Of a stretch of DNA of 41,804 nucleotides, positions 7,840-16,509 are shown piece by piece. Origin of the DNA: Candidatus Nanopelagicales bacterium. Its GTDB lineage: Bacteria; Actinomycetota; Actinomycetes; S36-B12; CAIYMF01. The position numbers were made by a program, and so were the translations under genes. The notes below the pieces were generated by a model, which did not search any database, had not been told where the DNA came from, and worked only from the letters and a program-made list of their open reading frames with translations. Each line of letters begins with the position of its first letter. Position 1 is the stretch's first letter. Where the stretch lies: NCBI GenBank assembly GCA_025456015.1, contig JALOLK010000004.1:1-41804 (forward strand), given 5' to 3'.

Positions 7840-8754
7840 ATGGCCGACCTCGTCACCGGCGATGCGGTCACCCTCGAGCTGCGGGTGGCCGGCCTGCCCT
7901 CGCGCACGCTCGCGCTCGCGGTCGACCTGGTCGTGCAGCTGAGCCTGCTCGCGCTGGGCCTGGTCCTGGTCGCGTGGGTGTTCTCGGCGGGCGGCAGCCC
8001 CGGTGCGCAGGCGGCGGTGACCCTGCTGACCGTCGTGGGCGTCCTCGTGGGCTGGCCGACGCTGCTCGAGACGACCACGCGCGGGCGCTCGCTGGGCAAG
8101 GTGCTCATGGGCCTGCGCGTGGTGCGCGACGACGGCGGCCCGGTCCGGATGCGCCACGCCCTGGTCCGCGCCCTGGCGATGGTGTTCCTCGACCTCTGGA
8201 CGACCTCCGGCATCGTCGGCGGGCTCTCGGCGCTGATCTCGACGCGGGCCAAGCGGATGGGCGACCACCTCGCCGGCACCATCGTGGTGGGGGAACGGCT
8301 GCCCCGGGGAACAGCCCCGCCGTCCCAGGTGCAGGTGCTCATGCCCCCGCCACTGGCCGGCTGGGCCGCGGGCCTGGACCTCGTCGGGGTCCCCGACGGC
8401 CTGGCGCTCAACGTGCGCACGTTCCTGCACCGGGCCCCGAGCCTGGACCCGGCGGCACGTGAGGCCACGGCGCGCCAGCTCGCCACCGAGCTCGCCGGGC
8501 ACGTGCGCACCCCGGCCCCTCCGGGCACGCCGGCCGAGGCCTACCTCGCGGCCGTGCTCGCCGAGCGCAGCCGCCGCGCGCACGCCGGCGGCGCCGGAGG
8601 CGGCTGGGCGGTCCCCGGGACGCCGAGCGGACCCGGGCCCGCGCCCGTGCCGCCGGGCGTGTCGGCGAGCGGGCCTGCAGCGGCCACGCCACCGCCGCCG
8701 CCGACCGGGACACCGCCCACGTCAGGTGCGCCGGGCTTCACGCTGCCCCAGTAG
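7840..8754 (+). CDS. RDD-family membrane protein with Pro/Gly-rich tail
   Basis: 304 residues. The RDD domain covers about 1-150: an Arg-containing first helix (RTLALAVDLVVQ, the R and D of the family name), further hydrophobic segments, TTRGRSLGKVLMGLRVV, and the closing AKRMGDHLAGTIVV. A soluble region with TFLHRAPSLDPAAREATARQLATEL follows, then a tail of about 70 residues rich in Pro, Gly and Ala. RDD proteins are poorly understood membrane proteins; some act as ion antiporters. In actinobacteria this gene is the usual divergent neighbour of the SpoIIM-family gene. The ATG at 7840 is chosen because the domain begins directly after it. It converges with the beta-galactosidase gene. Confidence 0.9.
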   Translation: MADLVTGDAVTLELRVAGLPSRTLALAVDLVVQLSLLALGLVLVAWVFSAGGSPGAQAAVTLLTVVGVLVGWPTLLETTTRGRSLGKVLMGLRVVRDDGGPVRMRHALVRALAMVFLDLWTTSGIVGGLSALISTRAKRMGDHLAGTIVVGERLPRGTAPPSQVQVLMPPPLAGWAAGLDLVGVPDGLALNVRTFLHRAPSLDPAAREATARQLATELAGHVRTPAPPGTPAEAYLAAVLAERSRRAHAGGAGGGWAVPGTPSGPGPAPVPPGVSASGPAAATPPPPPTGTPPTSGAPGFTLPQ

Positions 8755-8816
8755 CCGCCGACCCGCGCGGCGGGCCAGGGCGGGCCACCGCGGGCTGGCA
8801 CCGGCGTGCCGCGCGA
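8755..8816. terminator. Bidirectional terminator-like hairpins between RDD and lacZ
   Basis: The 62-bp convergent gap contains two short perfect GC hairpins: CCCGC/GCGGG (8762-8774, 3-nt loop) and GGCAC/GTGCC (8797-8810, 4-nt loop). Neither has a T-run, as is usual in high-GC actinobacteria. Role inferred from position. Confidence 0.4.
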
Positions 8817-11800
8817 TCAGTCCGAGGCGACCAGCGACAGGCGCATCGTGACCTCGTGGCGCTGGCCCGCCGGCAGGGTGTAGGCCGGCAGCAGCGCGGC
8901 GATGCCGGGCAGGTCCCCACCCACGCCGCGCTGGCGCCGGTCCACGTTGAGCGTGACCTCCTCGCCGGCGACCAGGTCGTGGTCGTGCTCCGTGGCGTCG
9001 AGCACCTCCTGGCTCCACGGCCAGGCCGTGAACCCCAGGCGCCCGCCCGTGACGTCCTCGACGCGCAGGACCTGGTCGGCCGCGATGGCCTCCAGCCAGC
9101 GCACCTCGGTGCGGTTGCCGTTCTCCTGCGGCCGGATGTAGCGGTGCGCCAGCTCGGCCAGGGGCAGCTCGTGCACGCCGGTCCACGCGCCGTGGTTGCG
9201 GTCGACGTAGGTCTCGTGGGGGCCCTTGCCGTACCAGCGCACGCGGTCCACCTGCGGCAGCGCCAGCGTCATCCCGAGCCGGTCCATGGGCCGGTCCGGC
9301 ACGAGGCCGTGGTGCACCTCGAGGGCGCCGTCCTCGGTGAACCGGTAGCGCAGCACCCCCTCCCCGAACAGCCACCCGGACAGGCCCAGCTCGACGACGA
9401 CCCCCGCCTGGGTCCACTCCGTGCTCGAGGCGCTCACGCTGATCGCCTGGTCGCGCCACGCCCGGTCGACGAGCACGGACTGCAGGCGGCTGTCGATGTT
9501 GCCGAACCCGCGGTCGTTGTCGGTGAGCGCACGCCAGTGGTTGGGCCGCAGCGGCCGGGCGAGCACCTCGCGGCCGTCCTGCTGCCAGGAGACCAGGTGG
9601 CCGCTGGCCCGCTCGACCCGGAACGTCGCGCGGCGGGCCTGGACCAGCCAGCCCTCGTCGTCCTCGAGCAGGCGCAGCGTGGCCGCACCGCCCGGGGCCT
9701 GCCGCCGCGCGAGGCTGGTCGAGGGCTGCGCCGCCGGCTGCAGGGATCGGGCCACCTGCTGCGCTGCGGCCACCGCGACCTGCGCCGCCTGTGCCCCCAC
9801 GGCCCCCGGTCGCCCCGCCAGCGCCGCCGCCCGGCCGGCCAGCGCGGCGGCCTGCGCCACCCCGGCCACGACGACCCGGGCCCGGGTCCTCCCGGGCACG
9901 CCGTCGGCGAGCGGTTCGGGCGCCGAGGCGTCCACGCCGGACGTGCGCCCATCGGCCAGCACGAACTCGTCGAAGGCCACCGGGGCGCCGGCCGGGGCCC
10001 ACGGGGTTGCCCCACGCTGGGCGAAGACCACCCGCAGCACGACCTCGCCACCGCCCTGCGCCGCCGCTGCTGCCGCCTCGGGCACGTGCCAGGCGACCCG
10101 CGCGCCGGGGGCGCAGGCGACCGGCGCCAGCGTGTGGGTGGCCACCAATGTGCCGTCCCGACGCACCTCGAGCACGGGGTCGAACGCGGCAGCGTCGGTG
10201 AACGCCAGGCGGTTGGCCACCTCGAAGGCGCCGGCAGCCGGGTCAGGGGCGGTCACGGCGATCGGCCGGTACCCCCACCACACCTCGCGGGCGCTCGGGT
10301 GCTCGTTCCGGTCGGGGTCGAGGATCCCGTTGTTGCAGAAGTAGCGGTGGTTCGGGGTCTCGCCGAAGTCCCCGCCGTAGTGCCAGCGCGCGACCCCGTC
10401 GGCGCCGACCCGCCGGATCGACTGGTCCACGTAGTCCCAGATGAAGCCGCCGAGCTGGTCGGGGTAGCGGTGGAACACCTCGAGGTACTCGGCGAAGTTG
10501 CCCAGGCTGTTCTCCATCGCGTGCGCGAACTCGCACAGCATGAGCGGCCGGCCCGCGACCTCCTCGGGGCCCAGCGGCTTGTCGTCGGCGAACAGCCGGT
10601 TCATGATCGCACTGCTGAGCCCGACCTCCAGGCGCTCGCCCCGGCTGAGCATCGCCATCTGCTCGGCCGTGGCGTACATCCGGGAGACCACGTCGCTCAC
10701 GCCCGGCTGGTGGTCACCCTCGTAGTGGTAGGGGCGCGTGCCGTCCAGGGCGTCGGCGGCCGCACGCATGCGGGCGAAGTTGCCGCCGCCGGGCCCGCCG
10801 AGGCCGGCCTCGTTGCCCAGCGACCACAGGACGATGCAGGGGTGGTTGCGGTCGGCCAGCACCATGCGCTCCATCCGGTCGACCACGGCGGCGGTCCACA
10901 CGGGGTTGTCGCCGGGGACGTTCCTGCGCCGCACCCCGTGGGTCTCCAGGTCGCACTCGTCGATCACGTAGAGGCCCAGCTCGTCGCACAGCTCGTAGAG
11001 CCGCTGCGGGTTGGGGTAGTGCGCGCAGCGGATCGCGTTGATGTTGAGGCGCTTGGCGGCCAGCAGGTCCTCGCGGTAGCGGTGCTCGGGCACGACCCAC
11101 CCGTGGTCGGGGTCGAAGTCGTGCCGGTTCACGCCGTGGAAGCGCACCGGCCGGTCGTTCACGAGCAGCTGGCCCCTGGCGATCCGGATGGTCCGGATGC
11201 CGGTGCGCAGGGCCAGCACCTGGTGGGGCGGCACCCGCTCGCCGGCCCCGGCGGGCTGCTGGCGCAGCAGGGCCGTGACCTCGTAGAGGTGGGGGGTCTC
11301 GGCGGTCCAGGCCGCGGCGTCGGGCACCTCGACGGCCAGCCGGGCATGCCCGTCGTGGCCGGGGCGGACCCGCACCGCGGCCGTCCCGACGGGTCGCCGC
11401 TCGGCCTGCCCGGGACCACGCAGCAGCACCTCGACCTCGGCGCGCACGACCCGGCTCGTGGTGTTGGCGATGGTCGCCTCGACGTCGATCCGGCCGGTGC
11501 CCGACCTGGTGTCCAGGTCCGTGCGCACGTGCACGTCGGCCATGGACACGGCCGGCTCGGCGAGCAGGTACACCGGGCGGAAGATCCCGGACATGAACCA
11601 CATGTCCTGGTCCTCGAGGTAGGTCCCGTCGGTGTAGCGCCAGACCACGGCCGTCAGGCGGTTGCGGCCCGGGCCGAGGTGCTCGGTCAGGTCGAACTCG
11701 GCGGGCGTGAACGAGCCCTGCGCGTAGCCGACCTCGCGGCCGTTGCAGGACAGCAGCAGGCCCGCCTTGACCCCCTCGAAGACCACCGAGATGCGCCGGC

Positions 11801-12194
11801 CCGCCCAGGACTCGGGCACCTCGAACGTGCGCCCGTAGACCCCGGCCTCGTTGCGGGCCTGGTCGATGTTCGGGATCCGGCGCCGGTCGATGGCCGGGGG
11901 GTAGGTGTTGGCCAGGTAGATGGGCACGCCGTGCCCCTCGAGCTGCCAGAGCGCCGGCACCCGGATGCGCCCGCCACCCTGCGGCCCGGCCGCCGCGGCG
12001 GCGTGGCCGTCGAAGCCCGCCAGCCCCTCGACCCACTGGAAGTCCCACGTTCCGGCCAGGTCCAGGCGGTTGCTCCGGCGGCCCGCGTCGAGGTCCTCGA
12101 GCGAGTCGTACCGGTCGAGCAGGGCCCGGCCGCGCCGGCGGTTGACCGCGAACGCCCCCGGGTCGGTCCAGGACGGGCGGGGCGACCGGCTCAC
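8817..12194 (-). CDS. lacZ: Beta-galactosidase, glycoside hydrolase family 2 (LacZ type)
   Basis: 1125 residues, slightly longer than the classic ~1020-residue LacZ. It hydrolyses terminal beta-D-galactosides and, having no signal peptide, acts in the cytoplasm. N-terminal jelly-roll: LAGTWDFQW at about 46-54 and YTDGTYLEDQDMWFMSGIFR at about 187-206. Catalytic TIM barrel: RFHGVNRHDF near 351, the acid/base Glu462 in WSLGNEAG, and the nucleophile Glu555 in LCEFAHAM. The Bgal small-chain domain follows from about 840, with NHWRALTDNDRGFGN. Unusual is an Ala/Gln/Arg low-complexity linker at about 775-836 between the middle domain and the C-terminal domain. The GTG start overlaps the stop of the MFS gene (GTGA), so the two genes are coupled. 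Substrate range beyond beta-galactosides cannot be read from the sequence. Confidence 0.95.
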   Translation of the reverse strand: MSRSPRPSWTDPGAFAVNRRRGRALLDRYDSLEDLDAGRRSNRLDLAGTWDFQWVEGLAGFDGHAAAAAGPQGGGRIRVPALWQLEGHGVPIYLANTYPPAIDRRRIPNIDQARNEAGVYGRTFEVPESWAGRRISVVFEGVKAGLLLSCNGREVGYAQGSFTPAEFDLTEHLGPGRNRLTAVVWRYTDGTYLEDQDMWFMSGIFRPVYLLAEPAVSMADVHVRTDLDTRSGTGRIDVEATIANTTSRVVRAEVEVLLRGPGQAERRPVGTAAVRVRPGHDGHARLAVEVPDAAAWTAETPHLYEVTALLRQQPAGAGERVPPHQVLALRTGIRTIRIARGQLLVNDRPVRFHGVNRHDFDPDHGWVVPEHRYREDLLAAKRLNINAIRCAHYPNPQRLYELCDELGLYVIDECDLETHGVRRRNVPGDNPVWTAAVVDRMERMVLADRNHPCIVLWSLGNEAGLGGPGGGNFARMRAAADALDGTRPYHYEGDHQPGVSDVVSRMYATAEQMAMLSRGERLEVGLSSAIMNRLFADDKPLGPEEVAGRPLMLCEFAHAMENSLGNFAEYLEVFHRYPDQLGGFIWDYVDQSIRRVGADGVARWHYGGDFGETPNHRYFCNNGILDPDRNEHPSAREVWWGYRPIAVTAPDPAAGAFEVANRLAFTDAAAFDPVLEVRRDGTLVATHTLAPVACAPGARVAWHVPEAAAAAAQGGGEVVLRVVFAQRGATPWAPAGAPVAFDEFVLADGRTSGVDASAPEPLADGVPGRTRARVVVAGVAQAAALAGRAAALAGRPGAVGAQAAQVAVAAAQQVARSLQPAAQPSTSLARRQAPGGAATLRLLEDDEGWLVQARRATFRVERASGHLVSWQQDGREVLARPLRPNHWRALTDNDRGFGNIDSRLQSVLVDRAWRDQAISVSASSTEWTQAGVVVELGLSGWLFGEGVLRYRFTEDGALEVHHGLVPDRPMDRLGMTLALPQVDRVRWYGKGPHETYVDRNHGAWTGVHELPLAELAHRYIRPQENGNRTEVRWLEAIAADQVLRVEDVTGGRLGFTAWPWSQEVLDATEHDHDLVAGEEVTLNVDRRQRGVGGDLPGIAALLPAYTLPAGQRHEVTMRLSLVASD

Positions 12195-13528
12195 GGCACC
12201 GACCGGATCTTCAGGACCAGCACGGCGCCGAGCACGGTCACCGCGGCGCCGGCCAGGTAGAGCACCTGGTAGGCGGTGGCGTAGCCCTGCGTCTTGAGGG
12301 TCGCGATGACGACCCCGGCGATGACCGGGGCGAGCACCTGCGGCAGGGCGTTGGCGATGTTCACCACGCCGAGGTCCTTGGCGCGGTCCTCAGGGCGCGG
12401 CAGCACCCGGCTGATGAGGGCGAGGTCCACGGCGGTGTAGGCGCCGAACCCGGCACCCAGGACGGCTGCCGCGACGGCGACCGAGCCGGCGTCGCGGGCG
12501 AACGCGAGGATCACCATCGAGGCCGCGATCACCAGCGAGGCGCCCACGACGAAGACCCGGATCCTGCCGGTGCGGTCGGACAGCGGCCCGGTCACCAGCG
12601 CGAAGACCAGCAGCGCGACGATGTAGGAGGTGAGCCATCCGGCGACGGTGGTGTCGGCCTCGGTGGGCGGCAGGTCGAGTACGTCGCGGGCGAAGAACAG
12701 CAGGTACGTCGTGACGAAGGCGTTGCCCAGCACGACCAGGAACCGCGTGATCCACACCCAGCCGAAGTCCGGGTGCTGCCGGGGGTCGATCCAGAACGAC
12801 CGGGCGAACTCGCCCCAGTGCAGCACGGGGACGCGGGCAGGATCCAGCCGGGCCTCGCGCATGCCCCACACGAACAGCAGCGCCGTGATCGCCAGGATCA
12901 CCGCCACGGCGACGTAGCGCGGGCCCTGGCCGCCGACCGCCTCGGAGCCGACCTCCACGCCGGTCTGCGGGATGAGCCCGACGAGCACCGCGCCGAGCAT
13001 CACGCCCAACGGCTGGCAGGCCCCCACGACGGCCGACACCGTGCCGCGCTGGCTGATCGGCACCTGGTCGGGCAGCATCGCGGTGACCGCCGCGTACGAG
13101 GCGTTCAGGGTCAGCTGGGCCAGCGCCCAGCCCAGCACGAGCGCGCCGACGATCGGCGCCAGCGGGACCAGCACGAGCACCGCGACGGCGGCCATCGTGG
13201 GCCAGAGGACCCAGGGCCGGCGCCGGCCGAGCCGGGAGGTGGTGCGGTCGCTGAACGCCCCGGCGATGGGGCTGGCGACCAGCGAGACGAGTGCGCCGGC
13301 CGTCAGCACGAGGCTGAGGTTCGCCTCCTTCGTGTCGGAGCCCACCAGGCCCTCGACCTGCAGCGGCAGGAGGAACTGGATCGGCGTGAAGAAGGCGGTC
13401 CAGATGCCCAGGTTGGCCAGCGCCAGGATGCCGATGAACTTCCAGCGCACCCGCTCGACCGGCTCGGCCAGCGGGTCCTCGAGGATGCTGATCGGCATCG
13501 GTTCGCTGGTCGGTCCTACGGTGGCCAT
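12191..13528 (-). CDS. MFS sugar transporter (GPH/SLC45-like symporter)
   Basis: 445 residues, about 12 hydrophobic segments. The loop between TM2 and TM3 carries GAFSDRTTSRLGRRRPWVLW, a form of the MFS signature typical of sugar:cation symporters related to the GPH and SLC45 groups. A second half-motif, GPLSDRTGRIRVFVVGA, marks the symmetrical loop. I chose the ATG at 13528 because a purine-rich AGGGGGGCGAG stretch lies about 7 nt upstream; an in-frame GTG further out (13561) lacks one. The stop overlaps the lacZ start, so it most likely imports the beta-galactoside that LacZ cleaves. No sugar-specific regulator gene is adjacent. Confidence 0.85.
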   Translation of the reverse strand: MATVGPTSEPMPISILEDPLAEPVERVRWKFIGILALANLGIWTAFFTPIQFLLPLQVEGLVGSDTKEANLSLVLTAGALVSLVASPIAGAFSDRTTSRLGRRRPWVLWPTMAAVAVLVLVPLAPIVGALVLGWALAQLTLNASYAAVTAMLPDQVPISQRGTVSAVVGACQPLGVMLGAVLVGLIPQTGVEVGSEAVGGQGPRYVAVAVILAITALLFVWGMREARLDPARVPVLHWGEFARSFWIDPRQHPDFGWVWITRFLVVLGNAFVTTYLLFFARDVLDLPPTEADTTVAGWLTSYIVALLVFALVTGPLSDRTGRIRVFVVGASLVIAASMVILAFARDAGSVAVAAAVLGAGFGAYTAVDLALISRVLPRPEDRAKDLGVVNIANALPQVLAPVIAGVVIATLKTQGYATAYQVLYLAGAAVTVLGAVLVLKIRSVP

Positions 13529-13566
13529 CGGCTCGCCCCCCTGCGGTCGGGAACTGCGCACGCGCG

Positions 13567-13618
13567 GTGATCACGCGGCTGGCGACAGGATGGCAGCGCC
13601 GGTCGGGCATCGCATGCC
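13567..13618. promoter_or_regulatory. Palindromes upstream of the MFS-lacZ operon
   Basis: Between the MFS start (13528) and the ahcY terminator lie a perfect 8-bp palindrome GTGATCAC (13567-13574) and an inverted repeat GGCAT-CGC-ATGCC (13606-13618). Either could be an operator for sugar-responsive control. No strong -10/-35 pair is obvious, so this is a weak inference from symmetry and position. Confidence 0.25.
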
Positions 13619-13681
13619 TGCGGCGCGACGAGAGCGCGCCGATCCCGTGGGGCTCACCGGGGCCGGGACGGCCCGCACGTG

Positions 13682-13730
13682 ACGGATCCCGGCCGGGGAC
13701 GCCGCGGATGGCGTCCCGACCGGGACCCGT
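13682..13730 (-). terminator. Terminator stem-loop downstream of ahcY
   Basis: On the minus strand, 8 nt after the ahcY stop, a long hairpin forms: arm 13710-13730 pairs with 13682-13703 (about 20 paired bases with one bulge and one mismatch) around a 6-nt loop (13704-13709). No U-tract follows. It separates ahcY from the downstream MFS-lacZ operon, which would otherwise be read through. Confidence 0.65.
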
Positions 13731-13737
13731 CAGGTGC

Positions 13738-15171
<1,434 letters not shown>

Positions 15172-15289
15172 GGTGCTCCTCGGTGCGGGGCGGCGCCGGT
15201 GCCGGCGCGGCGCGGGGGACGCCGCCGCGTGCGCGGCGGTCGGCGCGAACTCCCACGAGGCTTCGATGGTTCGCAGTGGCCAGGTGGCC
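15172..15289 (-). promoter_or_regulatory. Structured 5' leader of ahcY
   Basis: If the promoter at 15296-15325 is right, the ahcY mRNA has a leader of about 118 nt. It contains two strong hairpins just before the Shine-Dalgarno: CCGCCGC/GCGGCGG (15222-15239, 4-nt loop) and GCGCCGG/CCGGCGC (15193-15208). I compared it mentally with the SAH riboswitch core and did not find a match. The leader may still control translation or RNA stability. Confidence 0.35.
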
Positions 15290-15295
15290 GCCACC

Positions 15296-15325
15296 ATTGT
15301 CGCACCGAGTCAGGCCCGCGGCCAA
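15296..15325 (-). promoter_or_regulatory. ahcY: Candidate housekeeping promoter of ahcY
   Basis: On the minus strand TTGGCC (15325-15320) and GACAAT (15301-15296) are separated by 18 bp, resembling -35 and -10 boxes. It lies in the 176-bp gap between the CDF transporter and ahcY, which shows ahcY can be transcribed separately from the upstream operon. Confidence 0.45.
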
Positions 15326-15347
15326 GGAGCGCGCCCCGGCGTGCGCG

Positions 15348-16286
15348 CTAGGGCGTCGGCGCCTGGCTCACTTCGTCGGCCCGGCGGATGTCGGGCTCCA
15401 CGAAGATCCACCGTGCGGTCGGCTGCACGGCGCGCACGCGCTGCTCGACGCCGTCGATCATGCGGGCCAGGTCCTCGGCCGGGTAGCGCGGGTCCACGGC
15501 CACCTTCACGGCGACCAGCAGCTCGTCGGGGCCGGTGTGCAGCGTGCGCATGTGGATGATCGACTCGACGCCGGCCTGCTCCTCCACGGCCAGGCGGATC
15601 GCCTGCTCCTGCTCGGGCAGCGCCGACTCCCCGACGAGCATCGAGGCCATCTCGAACGCGAGGAACACCGCGATGATCACGAGCAGGACGCCGATCGCCA
15701 TGGCGCCCAGGCCGTCCCAGCGCGGGTCGCCGGTCACCTCGGCCATGGTGATGCCGAACAGCGCGAAGCACAGGCCGACCAGGGCTCCGGTGTCCTCGAG
15801 CAGCACGACCGGCAGCTCGGGCTGGCGCGCGTCGCGCACGTACTGCCGCAGGGACCGCGAGCCCCGGGACCTGTTCGTCTCGCGCAGGGCCGTGCGGAAG
15901 GAGAAGGCCTCCAGGCCGATGGAGACGATGAGGACCGTGTAGGCGATCCAGACCTTCGTCAGCTCCTCGGGGAAGTGCCATTTGTGCCAGCCCTCGTAGA
16001 GGGAGAACAGGCCGCCGAGCAGGAAGATGATGATCGCGACCATGAACGAGTACACGTAGCGCGTGCGCCCGTAGCCGAACTGGTGGACCTCGTCAGGGGC
16101 CCGCTGGGAGCGCTTGCCCCCCAGCAGCAGCAGGCCCTGGTTGAACGTGTCGGCCACCGAGTGGATGGCCTCGGACAGCATCGAGCTCGAGCCCGTGGCC
16201 AGGAACGCCAGGAACTTCGTGACCGCGATGCCGCCGTTGGCGATCATCGCCGCGATGACCGCGCGGGTCCCCCCCTCGGTGCTCAC
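15348..16286 (-). CDS. Cation diffusion facilitator transporter (ZnT9-like)
   Basis: 312 residues. CDF membrane protein exporting Zn2+ or a similar divalent cation in exchange for protons. TM1-TM2 contain GGIAVTKFLAFLATGSSSMLSEAIHSVADTFNQG, with the metal-site residues His and Asp in HSVAD at about 42-46. TM5 contains LLEDTGALVGL, giving the acidic half of the site; this ED version is typical of the SLC30A9-like branch rather than HxxxD. A C-terminal cytoplasmic domain (about 220-300), with IIHMRTLHTGPDELLVAVKV, matches the dimerisation domain. The GTG start lies 4 nt after the Trm112-like gene's stop, so it is co-transcribed with manB. Metal specificity is not deducible. Confidence 0.92.
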   Translation of the reverse strand: MSTEGGTRAVIAAMIANGGIAVTKFLAFLATGSSSMLSEAIHSVADTFNQGLLLLGGKRSQRAPDEVHQFGYGRTRYVYSFMVAIIIFLLGGLFSLYEGWHKWHFPEELTKVWIAYTVLIVSIGLEAFSFRTALRETNRSRGSRSLRQYVRDARQPELPVVLLEDTGALVGLCFALFGITMAEVTGDPRWDGLGAMAIGVLLVIIAVFLAFEMASMLVGESALPEQEQAIRLAVEEQAGVESIIHMRTLHTGPDELLVAVKVAVDPRYPAEDLARMIDGVEQRVRAVQPTARWIFVEPDIRRADEVSQAPTP

Positions 16287-16290
16287 CCCG

Positions 16291-16509
16291 TCACTGCCCC
16301 GGGGAGAGGTCCGCCCCGACGCCCTGCGGGCCCGGCGTGGCCTCGTCGAGCAGCATCACGGGGATGTCGTCGCGCACCGGGAAGCTCGTGCGGCAGCGGG
16401 TGCAGACCAGCGCGCTGGCCGTGGCGGGATCGGGGCTGTCGGGCTGCACCGGCGCGTGGTGCTCGCAGGGGCAGGCCAGGATCTCGAGCAGCATCGGGTC
16501 GATGTTCAT
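16291..16509 (-). CDS. Trm112-like zinc-ribbon protein
   Basis: 72 residues. ILACPCEHH at about 10-18 and CTRC at 36-39 form a zinc ribbon, followed by SFPVRDDIPVMLLDEA, the hallmark of the Trm112/YcaR family. In eukaryotes and archaea Trm112 activates methyltransferases; in actinobacteria the small gene sits next to manB with no proven role. The first metal knuckle is CPC followed by two His instead of CxxC. The ATG overlaps the manB stop (ATGA), and the CDF gene follows after 4 nt. It may activate an enzyme of the same operon; this is inference. Confidence 0.88.
   Translation of the reverse strand: MNIDPMLLEILACPCEHHAPVQPDSPDPATASALVCTRCRTSFPVRDDIPVMLLDEATPGPQGVGADLSPGQ

Noticed and set aside
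8856-12260. Open frame of over 1100 codons on the plus strand opposite lacZ
   Set aside because: Its translation is low-complexity (His/Arg/Gly/Val rich) and mirrors the codon bias of the true GH2 gene; no domain is recognisable. Typical antisense frame in very GC-rich DNA.
15172-15290. SAH riboswitch upstream of ahcY
   Set aside because: The conserved core and pseudoknot pattern of the known SAH riboswitch could not be found; only generic GC hairpins are visible.
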